DNA of 44,207 nt from an uncultured Bacteroidales bacterium. GTDB taxonomy: Bacteria; Bacteroidota; Bacteroidia; Bacteroidales; UBA932. The stretch covers positions 1 to 44,207 of the forward strand of contig CAMJKI010000011.1 in NCBI GenBank assembly GCA_946406355.1, in the 5' to 3' direction. Position numbers and translations under genes: made by a program. How positions within the stretch are numbered: position 1 is the first letter of the stretch; each line of letters starts with the position of its first letter. The notes beneath the pieces were generated by a model that saw only the letters and a program-made list of their open reading frames with translations, ran no database searches and was not told the origin of the DNA. Below are positions 35,176-42,730 of this stretch, one piece after another.

Positions 35176-36951
35176 GTGAAACGTTCCCTCATATTCCCGG
35201 CCCTCTCCCTGGCTTTTGTGGTGCTCATGAGCCTGCCCTGGCTGGTTCCCCACATGGGCTGGACCGCCCTCATCGGCCTGCTGCCGCTCCTTATCATGGA
35301 ACGGCTGGCGGCGCAGGAAGGCCGGAAGCATTTCTGGTGGTGGCACTACGGCACTTTTGTGCTGTGGAACGCCGTTACCACCTGGTGGGTAGGGGAGGCC
35401 ACGGTGGGGGGCGCCGTCTTTGCCATCCTGGCCAATGCGCTGCAGATGTCGCTGGTGTTCGGAACTTTCCGCTGGGTGAAACGCCGTCTGGGCGGGGTGC
35501 TGCCGTACGTTTTTCTGGCCGCCGCCTGGCTGGCCTGGGAAAAGTATTACCTTACGGTGGCCGAAATCTCCTGGCCCTGGCTGGTGCTGGGCAACGCTTT
35601 TGCCGATACAACCGGCCTTGTGCAATGGTACAGCGTGCTGGGACACATGGGCGGTTCCCTCTGGGTATGGCTGTCCAATCTGAGCCTCTTCGGCCTCATG
35701 GTGGCGCTGTCCGACGGCCGCATGGCCCGCTGGAACGGGAAAGCCCGCATGGTCGCCCTGGTAGCTCCGGTGCTGGTCCTTTTCGGGCCGATGATCTGGA
35801 GCGCGTGCTTGCGTGCCCCTGCTTCCGAGGCTTCGCTGAAGGTGGTTATCGGCCAGCCCAATTACGACCCTTACGAGAAATTCCAGTCCCTTTCGCGGGA
35901 AGAGCAGGACCAGCGTTTCCTGGCGCTGGTGGAACAGGCCGACTGGTCTTCGCCGGAACCCGTGCTGGTGCTGGCGCCGGAAACCTTCACCTCCCGGGTC
36001 TATACCAATGGAGTGGCCCTTCACGAGACCTCCCAGCGCTTCCAGGAGTTCCTGCAGCGCCATCCGCAGGCTACCATCCTTTTTGGCGCCTCCACCCTGG
36101 AGCCGGTGCGTTCCTATTCCTCGCCGGATCCCTGCGCTTTTGAAATCGGCCGGGAGGCCGATGGAAAAACCGAATGGATCCTGATGCACAATTCGGCCAT
36201 ACTTACAGACACGTCGGCCCGCTATCAACTCTTTCACAAGTCCAAACTGGTGGTAGGCACGGAGCTCACCCCCTATCCCCGTTTCTTCATCCCCCTGGAG
36301 AAGCTCATCAGCGGCGGCAGCTACCTCATGGCCAAAGACGTAGGCCAGAAGGAGATTTCCTGCCTTAATATGACTATCCCGGAGACAGAGGTGTCTGCCT
36401 CCGCAAAAAATATAGCCGATGCTACGTCAGACACCTCTGTCTCCGCGAATGATGTAGCCGTTGCATCGCCGGTGGCAGAAGAGTTTGCCTCCGCGAAAAA
36501 GATAGCCGATGCTACGGCAAACTCTTCTGCCATCGGACGTGGGGTGCCTATCGGCACGGCTGTGTGCTATGAGTCTGTGTACGGAGAATACTGTACGGGG
36601 TATGTGCGTAAAGGGGCGCAGCTGCTGGCCGTCATTACCAACGACGCCTGGTGGGGGAATACCCCCGGCTATAAGCAGCACCTGAATTACAGCCGGCTCC
36701 GCGCCATCGAAACGCGCCGATGGGTGGCCCGCTGCGCCAACACCGGCATATCGGCCATCATCGACCCCTGCGGCCGCATTCTGGAAAGTACCCCCTGGTG
36801 GGAACCCGCCCTCCTGGAAGGCACCGTGGGCCTCTCTACCCGCCAGACCTTCTTCGTCCGCAACGGCGACATAGTGGGCCGCATCTCCGTCCTCCTCTTC
36901 GCCCTCCTCCTCCTTGCCGCCCTCTTCAGACCCAATAAAAAAAGGAGATAA
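35176..36951 (+). CDS. lnt: Apolipoprotein N-acyltransferase, with repeat-derived insertion
   Basis: Adds the third acyl chain to lipoproteins in the inner membrane. The 591-residue protein has about six N-terminal membrane helices and a nitrilase-like domain. The catalytic triad is Glu269 (LAPETF), Lys355 (FHKSKLV) and Cys464 (VCYES). In E. coli Lnt (267/335/387) the Lys-Cys gap is 52 residues; here it is 109. The excess of about 57 residues is residues 402-455, encoded by tandem palindromic repeats (36380-36536) and read TEVSASAKNIADATSDTSVS... and FASAKKIADATANSSA. The GTG start at 35176 was chosen because it opens MKRSLIFPALSLAF, and no ATG is available. The 3' end overlaps a terminator shared with rng. 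It should be functional unless the insertion disrupts the active site; the frame is intact. Confidence 0.95.
   Translation: MKRSLIFPALSLAFVVLMSLPWLVPHMGWTALIGLLPLLIMERLAAQEGRKHFWWWHYGTFVLWNAVTTWWVGEATVGGAVFAILANALQMSLVFGTFRWVKRRLGGVLPYVFLAAAWLAWEKYYLTVAEISWPWLVLGNAFADTTGLVQWYSVLGHMGGSLWVWLSNLSLFGLMVALSDGRMARWNGKARMVALVAPVLVLFGPMIWSACLRAPASEASLKVVIGQPNYDPYEKFQSLSREEQDQRFLALVEQADWSSPEPVLVLAPETFTSRVYTNGVALHETSQRFQEFLQRHPQATILFGASTLEPVRSYSSPDPCAFEIGREADGKTEWILMHNSAILTDTSARYQLFHKSKLVVGTELTPYPRFFIPLEKLISGGSYLMAKDVGQKEISCLNMTIPETEVSASAKNIADATSDTSVSANDVAVASPVAEEFASAKKIADATANSSAIGRGVPIGTAVCYESVYGEYCTGYVRKGAQLLAVITNDAWWGNTPGYKQHLNYSRLRAIETRRWVARCANTGISAIIDPCGRILESTPWWEPALLEGTVGLSTRQTFFVRNGDIVGRISVLLFALLLLAALFRPNKKRR
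36380..36445 (+). repeat. Palindromic coding element, lnt copy A
   Basis: Arms CGGAGACAGAGGTGTCTG (36380-36397) and 36428-36445 are perfect 18-bp reverse complements. The 30-nt centre (36398-36427) contains ATAGCCGATGCTACG. Together with two bases of the left arm, it matches the copy B core at 29 of 31 positions. It is read SASAKNIADATSDTSVSA. Each arm also contains a small internal hairpin (AGACA...TGTCT). Confidence 0.88.
36441..36468 (+). repeat. Degenerate core between lnt copies A and B
   Basis: The 28 nt starting CTCCGCGAATGATG align without gaps to the element core, with the identical blocks CTCCGCGAA, TAGCCG and TGC. It lies 42 nt after core A and 48 nt before core B, both multiples of three. 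It appears to be a decayed third unit of the array and is read VSANDVAVAS. Confidence 0.5.
36469..36536 (+). repeat. Palindromic coding element, lnt copy B
   Basis: GGCAGAAGAGTTTGCC (36474-36489) and 36516-36531 are perfect 16-bp arms, extending outward five more pairs (one G-T) to 36469 and 36536. The 26-nt centre contains AAAAAGATAGCCGATGCT (36496-36513), identical to the dnaX copy. It is read ASAKKIADATANSSA. The arm sequence is unrelated to copy A and to dnaX. Confidence 0.88.
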
Positions 36952-36976
36952 ACTTACTCCAGCTTATCTCCTTTTT
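36939..36976. terminator. Bidirectional terminator embedded in the 3' ends of lnt and rng
   Basis: AAAAAGGAGATAA (36939-36951) pairs with TTATCTCCTTTTT (36964-36976) over 13 bp. The left arm encodes the last lnt codons and stop; the right arm encodes the last codons of rng. The two stop codons are 2 nt apart. Confidence 0.85.
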
Positions 36977-38519
36977 CGTTGTACAATTCATTTTGCAGGA
37001 CTGTGTAGTCTGTACTTTCTTCCACTTCCAGCCGGATTTTGTAGCGTTTGCGCCACTTGGCTATGAAGGAATTGAACAGACCCCGCTTCAGGTAAGCACC
37101 CAGGATGGGGCTGGTTTTCAGTACAATGGACCGTACACCCTTTTCTATGGAATAGAAGGCTATCTTGCGCTCGATTTCTTCGTCAATCACCACGCTGGAG
37201 TGGATCTTTCCGGTGCCGTGGCACACGGGACACTGCTCCGATGTGTTGATTTCCGTGACAGGCCGGATCCGCTGCCGGGTAATCTGCATTAGCCCGAACT
37301 TGGTGAGCGGCAGCACATTGTGCTTGGCCCGGTCGTCTTCCATCAGCTCCTGCATCAATTTGAACAGGGCATTCTTGTGCTCGTTGGTCTCCATGTCTAT
37401 GAAGTCCACAATCACAATGCCACCCATATCCCTGAGCCTGAGCTGACGTGCAATCTCTTCTGCGGCAATCTTGTTTACCTCGAAGGAGTTTTCCTCCTGG
37501 TCGGCGGTTTTGGTGCGAATGCCGCTGTTTACGTCGATTACGTTCAGCGCTTCCGTGGTTTCAATTACCAGATAGGAACCCTGCCGCATGGGTACCACCT
37601 TGCCGAACGAGCCCTTGATCTGACGGGTGACCTCGAAATGGTCGTAAATGGGCTGCTTGCCTTCGTACAGGTGGACAATCTTTTCCTGTTCCGGGGAAAT
37701 GAGCGAAACGTACTTCCGCGCTTCTTCGGCCACCCGTTCGTCATTGATCCAGATGTTGGAGAACGAGTCGTTGAGGAGATCCCTCAACACGGTTGTCGTT
37801 TTGCTGTATTCCGTAAATAACAGGTTTACGGTCTTGTCCTTGGCAATCTTCTTCCAGGAGTTCTCCCACTTCTGAATGAGGGCCTCGGTCTCGCCCACCA
37901 GCGTGGCGGCATTCTTGCCTTCGGCGGCGGTGCGGATGATGGCGCCGTAATTGACCGGGAGAATACTCCTTACCAGGGTTTCCAGTCTACGTTTCTCTTC
38001 CTTCGAGCCAATCTTCTGCGAGATGGACACCTTTTCGGCGAAGGGGAGAAGTACGATGTTTCGTCCTGCCAATGAAATCTCAGCTGTCAGTCGCGATCCC
38101 TTGGTGGAAATCGGCTCCTTCACTATCTGGCAAACAATCATCTGTCCGGGGTGGAGAATCTCCTCTATGCGGCCTTCCTTGGGAAGGGCTTCGCCGATTT
38201 TGATTCTGGAATACAAATCCTTGAGATTCGTATTGGTATTGGATTCCCGCACAAACTGGTCGAAGGCGGGAAAATACAGTCCCAGGTCCAGGTAGTGAAT
38301 GAAGGCTTCCTTCTTGTCTCCGATATCCACAAAGGCAGCATTGAGGTTCGGGAGAATCTTCTTTACCTTTCCCAGGTAAACGTCTCCCACGGTGAACTTG
38401 TTCCCAGTGCTGGACTCCGTGTTGTACTCTATCAGCCGGTGATTTTCCATCAGGGCGATATGTACTTCCGTTGACGTTACGTCAACAATCAGATCCTTGT
38501 CCGGTTTCTCAGACTCCAT
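36954..38519 (-). CDS. rng: Ribonuclease G/E family endoribonuclease
   Basis: Single-strand endoribonuclease for rRNA processing and mRNA decay. The 521-residue protein has an S1-like domain near 40-130 (VGDVYLGKVKKILPNLNAAFVDIGDKKEAFIHYLDL), an RNase H-like fold and catalytic acidic motifs (NVIDVNSG and GGIVIVDFIDMETNEHKN). DRAKHNVLPLTKFGLMQITRQR and the CPVCHGTGK zinc-link follow. The length and lack of a long C-terminal scaffold fit RNase G rather than RNase E. It is convergent with lnt through a shared terminator. Upstream on the same strand lie the AURKAIP1/COX24-type gene and HU, separated by a hairpin. Confidence 0.95.
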   Translation of the reverse strand: MESEKPDKDLIVDVTSTEVHIALMENHRLIEYNTESSTGNKFTVGDVYLGKVKKILPNLNAAFVDIGDKKEAFIHYLDLGLYFPAFDQFVRESNTNTNLKDLYSRIKIGEALPKEGRIEEILHPGQMIVCQIVKEPISTKGSRLTAEISLAGRNIVLLPFAEKVSISQKIGSKEEKRRLETLVRSILPVNYGAIIRTAAEGKNAATLVGETEALIQKWENSWKKIAKDKTVNLLFTEYSKTTTVLRDLLNDSFSNIWINDERVAEEARKYVSLISPEQEKIVHLYEGKQPIYDHFEVTRQIKGSFGKVVPMRQGSYLVIETTEALNVIDVNSGIRTKTADQEENSFEVNKIAAEEIARQLRLRDMGGIVIVDFIDMETNEHKNALFKLMQELMEDDRAKHNVLPLTKFGLMQITRQRIRPVTEINTSEQCPVCHGTGKIHSSVVIDEEIERKIAFYSIEKGVRSIVLKTSPILGAYLKRGLFNSFIAKWRKRYKIRLEVEESTDYTVLQNELYNEKGDKLE

Positions 38520-38538
38520 TGGAATAAGGTTTTACAGG

Positions 38539-38568
38539 AAAGGGCCTGCGTGATTTCGCAAGCCCTTT
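38539..38568 (-). terminator. Hairpin between the small ribosomal-like gene and rng
   Basis: AAAGGGC-c-TGCG (38539-38550) pairs with CGCA-a-GCCCTTT (38557-38568) with one mismatch pair. On the minus strand it would end or attenuate the HU transcript before rng, although the following U-run is weak. Confidence 0.6.
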
Positions 38569-38589
38569 GTTTCCGGGAAGAAGTCTTGT

Positions 38590-38679
38590 TTACTTCTTCT
38601 TGTGGCGGTTCTTGCGCAAGCGCTTTTTACGCTTGTGCGTAGCCATCTTGTGTCGTTTATGCTTCTTACCGTTGGGCAT
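38590..38679 (-). CDS. AURKAIP1/COX24-domain small basic protein (ribosome-associated)
   Basis: This 29-residue protein is almost entirely Lys, Arg and His (MPNGKKHKRHKMATHKRKKR...), and I recognise it as the short Bacteroidetes protein annotated AURKAIP1/COX24 domain-containing. Mitochondrial relatives are small-subunit ribosomal proteins, so a ribosomal role is likely. The start at 38679 and stop at 38590 are clear, and it lies 19 nt after the HU stop on the same strand, so it is co-transcribed with HU. Its short length makes it easy to miss in automatic annotation. Confidence 0.88.
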   Translation of the reverse strand: MPNGKKHKRHKMATHKRKKRLRKNRHKKK

Positions 38680-38698
38680 AATGATAGAAAATTAAATG

Positions 38699-38977
38699 TT
38701 ATTTCTCTTTAACGGCGTTAACGAAGCTCTTGGCGGGTTTGAAAGCCGGAATGTCATGAGCCGGAATGGTCATGGTAGTTTTGCGGGTGATATTGCGGGC
38801 GGCCTTCTGGGCGCGGTGCTTGATGATGAAGCTACCGAAACCACGGAGATAAACCGGGTTGCCAGCAATGATGGAACCCTTCACAACTTTGGTGAATTCT
38901 TCTACAACAGCCAAAACCTGCACCTTCTCGATACCGGTGGATTTTGCAACTTCGTTAACAATCTCTGCCTTAGTCAT
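38699..38977 (-). CDS. HU/IHF-family DNA-binding protein
   Basis: Nucleoid-associated protein of 92 residues: MTKAEIVNEVAKSTGIEKVQVLAVVEEF, then GNPVYLRGFGSFIIKHRAQKAARN with the DNA-binding arm, ending IPAFKPAKSFVNAVKEK. It is the single-polypeptide HU type common in Bacteroidetes, where it bends and compacts DNA as a dimer. The promoter is a perfect TTTG-N19-TAAATTTG (39049-39019), fitting strong expression, with a leader of about 36 nt. It is followed by the AURKAIP1/COX24-type gene. Confidence 0.95.
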   Translation of the reverse strand: MTKAEIVNEVAKSTGIEKVQVLAVVEEFTKVVKGSIIAGNPVYLRGFGSFIIKHRAQKAARNITRKTTMTIPAHDIPAFKPAKSFVNAVKEK

Positions 38978-39018
38978 AATATTATAGTTTTGTTTAGCGT
39001 TCTGCTTAAAAGCGGGGA

Positions 39019-39049
39019 CAAATTTAGAAAGTTTTTTTCAATCCGCAAA
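39019..39049 (-). promoter_or_regulatory. HU promoter, exact Bacteroidetes consensus
   Basis: On the minus strand TTTG (39049-39046), exactly 19 nt and TAAATTTG (39026-39019). This is one of the two best -33/-7 matches in the window, with rpsU. Confidence 0.85.
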
Positions 39050-39104
39050 ATAATATAAATAAAAACCTGCCAAATAATTAGGCACTTATGCGCGCTTTCA
39101 CGCT

Positions 39105-39120
39105 TGGCACGGAGATTGAC
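39105..39120 (+). promoter_or_regulatory. Sigma-54-like site upstream of lon (one mismatch)
   Basis: TGGCACGGAGATTGAC matches TGGCACR-N4-TTGCW except for A in place of C in the -12 GC. It lies 78 nt before the lon ATG, and no TAnnTTTG box is seen in the gap. The mismatch is at a critical base, so this is tentative. Confidence 0.35.
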
Positions 39121-39154
39121 AATATAGTGTGCCGGACGCTTGTCCCCAGTAGAA

Positions 39155-39169
39155 CTGACAAATTGTCAG
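39155..39169. promoter_or_regulatory. Palindromic candidate operator in the lon leader
   Basis: CTGACAAATTGTCAG is a perfect 7+7 palindrome with a single central base. It is framed by CCCC (39144-39147) and GGGGG (39172-39176), which extend the possible stem, and by two TGTCCCC copies (39141-39147 and 39182-39188). It may be a repressor site or an mRNA hairpin controlling lon. I cannot assign a regulator. Confidence 0.5.
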
Positions 39170-39197
39170 CCGGGGGCATGCTGTCCCCTTAATATAT

Positions 39198-41603
39198 ATG
39201 AAGCTTAACAATTTCAACGGAATGTTTTCCCCTGCCGGGGTAGAAGTAAATATCATGCCTGTCATGGGCGAAGCGGTGTCCACCAAGGTGGATGAGAAGG
39301 AACTTCCCGAAGCCCTTCCCATCCTGGCCCTCCGCAACGCCGTCATTTTCCCGGGAACGGTTTTCCCCGTAACGGTGGGCCGCGAAAAGTCCATCCGCCT
39401 GGTGGCCGATGCCGAACAGGGCAACGGCTGGCTGGGCGCCGTCCCGCAGCTGGATGTGGCGGTGGAGGACCCTGGTGAGGACGATCTGAACCGCTATGGA
39501 ACGCTGTGCAAGGTGCTTAAAACCCTGGAAATGCCGGACGGCTCGGTAACTGCCATCCTGCAGGGTATGCGCATCCTCACGCTGGAAAGCATAGTAAGCA
39601 CGGAACCTTACCTGCTGGGCCGCGCCATCTACCTGGAAGAGGTAGTGCCGGAAATGGACGAGCAGGAAGGCCGGGTACTGGCCGATGCCCTCAAGGACCG
39701 CGCGGGAACGGTGGTAAAGTCCTCTTCCTTTGCTCCCAAGGAGGCCATGGGAGCCCTCATGTCCATCGACAATTTCCATTTCCTGGTGAATTTTATCGCC
39801 ACCACCATCGAGGTGGAGAACTTCCAGGAGCGGGTGAACCTGCTTTCCATCCTGGATATCCACGAGCGCGGTATGGCCCTGCTGAAGGTGCTGGACACCC
39901 AAACCCAGTTGCTCCAGATCCGCCAGGAGATTAACCAGAAGGTAAAAACCGATATAGACCAGCAGCAGCGGGAGTATTACCTGAACAACCAGCTCCGCAC
40001 CATCCAGGAAGAACTGGGCATGGACGAAGGCGAGGAATTCGAGAAAATGCGCCGCAAGGCCGATGAAAAGAAGTGGAGCCAGGAGGTTCGGGCCATCTTC
40101 GACAAGGAAATGGCCAAGTTGGAAAAGTTCAACCCTTCTTCACCGGACTACAGCATCCAGCTCACCTTCCTGCAGTTTATGCTGGACCTGCCCTGGGGCG
40201 AAATGTCGGAAGACAACCTGGACCTGCAACATGCGCAGGAAGTGTTGGACGAAGACCACTTCGGCCTGGAGACGGTGAAGGAACGCATCATTGAATACCT
40301 GGCGGTGCTCAAGCTCAAGGGCAACATGAAGTCGCCCATCCTGTGCCTGTGGGGCCCTCCCGGTGTGGGCAAAACCTCGCTGGGCAAGTCCGTGGCGCGG
40401 GCGCTGGGGCGCAAGTACGTGCGCATTTCCCTCGGCGGCATGCACGATGAGGCCGAAATCCGCGGCCACCGTAAAACCTACGTGGGCGCTCTTCCGGGCC
40501 GCATCCTGAACGGTATCCAGCGGGCCGGCACCTCCAATCCGGTGATTGTGCTGGACGAGATTGACAAGCTGGCCAGCGACTTCAAGGGAGACCCTTCCAG
40601 CGCCCTGCTGGAGGCCCTGGACCCGGAGCAGAACAACACCTTCCACGACAATTACCTGGACGTGGACTACGACTTGTCGCACGTGCTGTTCATCACCACG
40701 GCCAACGGTATCGGCTCCATCCAGCCGGCCCTCAAAGACCGTATGGAGCTCATCAACGTTACGGGCTATCTGGCCGAAGAGAAGATGCAGATTGCCAAGA
40801 GCTACCTGATACCCAAGCAGTTGAAGGAGCACGGCCTGCTGGAAGACGGCCTGTCGGTGAGTGACGGTGCCCTGCAGGAGATAATCGACCAGTACACCCA
40901 CGAATCCGGCGTGCGCGGCCTGGAGAAGCAGATTGCCAAGATTGCCCGCGTAACGGCCAAGAAAATTGCCCTGAATCAGGAGTTTCCGGCCGTTATTGGC
41001 AAGGAGCACCTGAAGGAATACCTGGGCCTGCCCACTTCCTATCACGACACGGTGAAGGGGAACGAAGGTCCCGGCGTGGTCACCGGCCTGGCCTGGACGG
41101 AAATGGGCGGCGAAATCCTCTTTGTGGAAAGCTCCGTTTCCAAAGGCAAGGGCAACCTGTCCATGACGGGTAACCTGGGCGATGTCATGAAAGAATCGGC
41201 CCAGATTGCCTGGCAGTACATCAAGGCCCATCCGGAACTGGCGGGCATTACCACCGAGCAGTTCATGGAGAAGGATATCCACCTGCACGTGCCGGAAGGC
41301 GCCGTGCCCAAGGACGGTCCGTCGGCCGGTATCACCATGGTTTCGTCCATGGTCAGTGCCCTGCGCGGACAGGCCGTGAAGGAAGGCATTGCCATGACGG
41401 GAGAAATGACCCTGCGCGGCCGCGTGCTGCCGGTGGGCGGCATCAAGGAGAAGATCCTGGCGGCCAAACGGGCCGGCGTGCATACCATAGTGATTTCCGA
41501 GGAAAACCGGAAAGATGTAGAAGATATCAAGGATATTTACATAAAAGGTCTTATCTTTGTCTATGTGAAAACCATAGCCGATGTTATCGACTATATTTTT
41601 TAA
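39198..41603 (+). CDS. lon: ATP-dependent protease La (Lon)
   Basis: Cytoplasmic ATP-dependent protease that degrades misfolded and regulatory proteins. The 801-residue protein has the Lon N-terminal substrate domain (about 35-230, [19 protein letters not shown]) and a coiled-coil linker. Walker A is GPPGVGKT (386-393) and Walker [10 protein letters not shown]; sensor regions follow. The S16 peptidase domain has Ser709 in [11 protein letters not shown] and a Lys at 750-752 in [14 protein letters not shown]. Full length. The start at 39198 gives a 30-residue leader before the domain. Its leader carries the palindrome and sigma-54-like site described separately. It heads an operon with ung, coaD and a thioredoxin-like gene. 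Confidence 0.97.
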   Translation: MKLNNFNGMFSPAGVEVNIMPVMGEAVSTKVDEKELPEALPILALRNAVIFPGTVFPVTVGREKSIRLVADAEQGNGWLGAVPQLDVAVEDPGEDDLNRYGTLCKVLKTLEMPDGSVTAILQGMRILTLESIVSTEPYLLGRAIYLEEVVPEMDEQEGRVLADALKDRAGTVVKSSSFAPKEAMGALMSIDNFHFLVNFIATTIEVENFQERVNLLSILDIHERGMALLKVLDTQTQLLQIRQEINQKVKTDIDQQQREYYLNNQLRTIQEELGMDEGEEFEKMRRKADEKKWSQEVRAIFDKEMAKLEKFNPSSPDYSIQLTFLQFMLDLPWGEMSEDNLDLQHAQEVLDEDHFGLETVKERIIEYLAVLKLKGNMKSPILCLWGPPGVGKTSLGKSVARALGRKYVRISLGGMHDEAEIRGHRKTYVGALPGRILNGIQRAGTSNPVIVLDEIDKLASDFKGDPSSALLEALDPEQNNTFHDNYLDVDYDLSHVLFITTANGIGSIQPALKDRMELINVTGYLAEEKMQIAKSYLIPKQLKEHGLLEDGLSVSDGALQEIIDQYTHESGVRGLEKQIAKIARVTAKKIALNQEFPAVIGKEHLKEYLGLPTSYHDTVKGNEGPGVVTGLAWTEMGGEILFVESSVSKGKGNLSMTGNLGDVMKESAQIAWQYIKAHPELAGITTEQFMEKDIHLHVPEGAVPKDGPSAGITMVSSMVSALRGQAVKEGIAMTGEMTLRGRVLPVGGIKEKILAAKRAGVHTIVISEENRKDVEDIKDIYIKGLIFVYVKTIADVIDYIF

Positions 41604-41606
41604 GGC

Positions 41607-42275
41607 ATGGACGTTAAAATAGAGCAATCGTGGAAGGTCGCGCTGGCGCCGGAGTTCGGGAAACCGTACTTTGAGCAGCTGGTGCGCTTTCTGCATCAGG
41701 AAAAGGCCGCCGGAAAGGTGATCTACCCGCCCGGAAGCCAGATTTTCCGGGCTTTCGAGCTCACGCCGCTGGACCAGGTGAAGGTGGTTATCCTGGGGCA
41801 GGACCCCTATCATAACCCCGGAGAAGCCATGGGGCTTTCCTTTTCGGTTCCCGACGGCGTCCGTATGCCGCCTTCCCTCCGGAACATCTTCGCCGAAATA
41901 GAATCCGACCTGGGCGTCCGCATGAGCGGCCGGCCCAATCTGGAGAACTGGGCCCGGCAGGGCGTGCTGCTCCTGAACAGCATCCTTACGGTAGAGGCCG
42001 GAAAGGCTGCTTCGCACCGCGGCATCGGCTGGCAGGAATTCACCGATGCGGTTATCCGCACCCTTTCGGAGCGCCGCGAGGGCATTGTTTTCCTGCTTTG
42101 GGGCAACTTCGCCAAGGCCAAAGCCGCGCTCATAGACCCTTCCAGACATCATGTGCTGCAGGCGGCCCATCCTTCGCCCCTGGCGGGCGGGGCTTTCTTC
42201 GGCTGCCGCCATTTTTCCAAAACCAACCAAATCCTAGTATCCGAGGGTAAAACCCCTATCGACTGGCAGTTATGA
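41607..42275 (+). CDS. ung: Uracil-DNA glycosylase, family 1
   Basis: Removes uracil from DNA to start base-excision repair. The 222-residue protein has the water-activating motif GQDPYH with Asp66, the uracil-binding segment PPSLRNIFAEIESDLG, LLLNSILTVEAGKAASHRGIGW, and the HPSPLAGGAFFGCRHF leucine-loop region with the catalytic His. Full length. It begins 3 nt after lon and overlaps coaD by 4 nt (ATGA). Confidence 0.97.
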   Translation: MDVKIEQSWKVALAPEFGKPYFEQLVRFLHQEKAAGKVIYPPGSQIFRAFELTPLDQVKVVILGQDPYHNPGEAMGLSFSVPDGVRMPPSLRNIFAEIESDLGVRMSGRPNLENWARQGVLLLNSILTVEAGKAASHRGIGWQEFTDAVIRTLSERREGIVFLLWGNFAKAKAALIDPSRHHVLQAAHPSPLAGGAFFGCRHFSKTNQILVSEGKTPIDWQL

Positions 42276-42730
42276 CAACCAAAGCTCTGTTTCCCGGCTC
42301 CTTCGACCCGTTTACAGCCGGCCATCTGAATATCCTCAAGCGCGCCCTCACCATGTTCGACGAGGTTGTGGTGGCCGTGGGTATCAACCAGGACAAACGC
42401 GGCTTCTTCGACATGGACAAGAAGCTGGACATTATCCGGCAGGCTACCAAGGGCATCCCCGGCGTTTCGGTAATCCAGTACGACAACCTTACCATAGATA
42501 CCTGCCGCCAGCTGGGCATCCGGCACATCGTGCGGGGCGTGCGCAACATGATAGACTTTGAGACGGAACGCTCCATTGCCGATGCCAACCGCCGGCTGGC
42601 TCCGGAAGTGGAAACCATTATTATTCCTACCGCCCAGGAGTTCGCGCACATCAGTTCTTCGGCCGTGCGGGATATCCTCAAGCACGGCGGAGACTATTCG
42701 GCCTTCATTCCGGAGGGCGTAGTCCTATGA
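42272..42730 (+). CDS. coaD: Pantetheine-phosphate adenylyltransferase
   Basis: Penultimate step of coenzyme A synthesis: 4'-phosphopantetheine plus ATP gives dephospho-CoA. The 152-residue nucleotidyltransferase has GSFDPFTAGHLNIL (9-22) with the T/HxGH signature at Thr15-His18, VRGVRNMIDFETERSIADANR, and the ISSSAVRDILKHGGD ATP-binding end. Both ends overlap neighbours by ATGA, so it is translationally coupled to ung and the downstream gene. Confidence 0.97.
   Translation: MTTKALFPGSFDPFTAGHLNILKRALTMFDEVVVAVGINQDKRGFFDMDKKLDIIRQATKGIPGVSVIQYDNLTIDTCRQLGIRHIVRGVRNMIDFETERSIADANRRLAPEVETIIIPTAQEFAHISSSAVRDILKHGGDYSAFIPEGVVL

Noticed and set aside
39116..39144. TTGACA before lon as a classical -35 box
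   Set aside because: Primary sigma factors of Bacteroidetes use TTTG/TAnnTTTG elements, and no suitable -10 lies at 17 nt; the hexamer is better explained as part of the sigma-54-like site.
41573..41590. ATAGCCGATG match to the palindromic core at the end of lon
   Set aside because: It encodes the conserved Lon C-terminus ([11 protein letters not shown]) and has no flanking inverted arms, so the match is coincidental.
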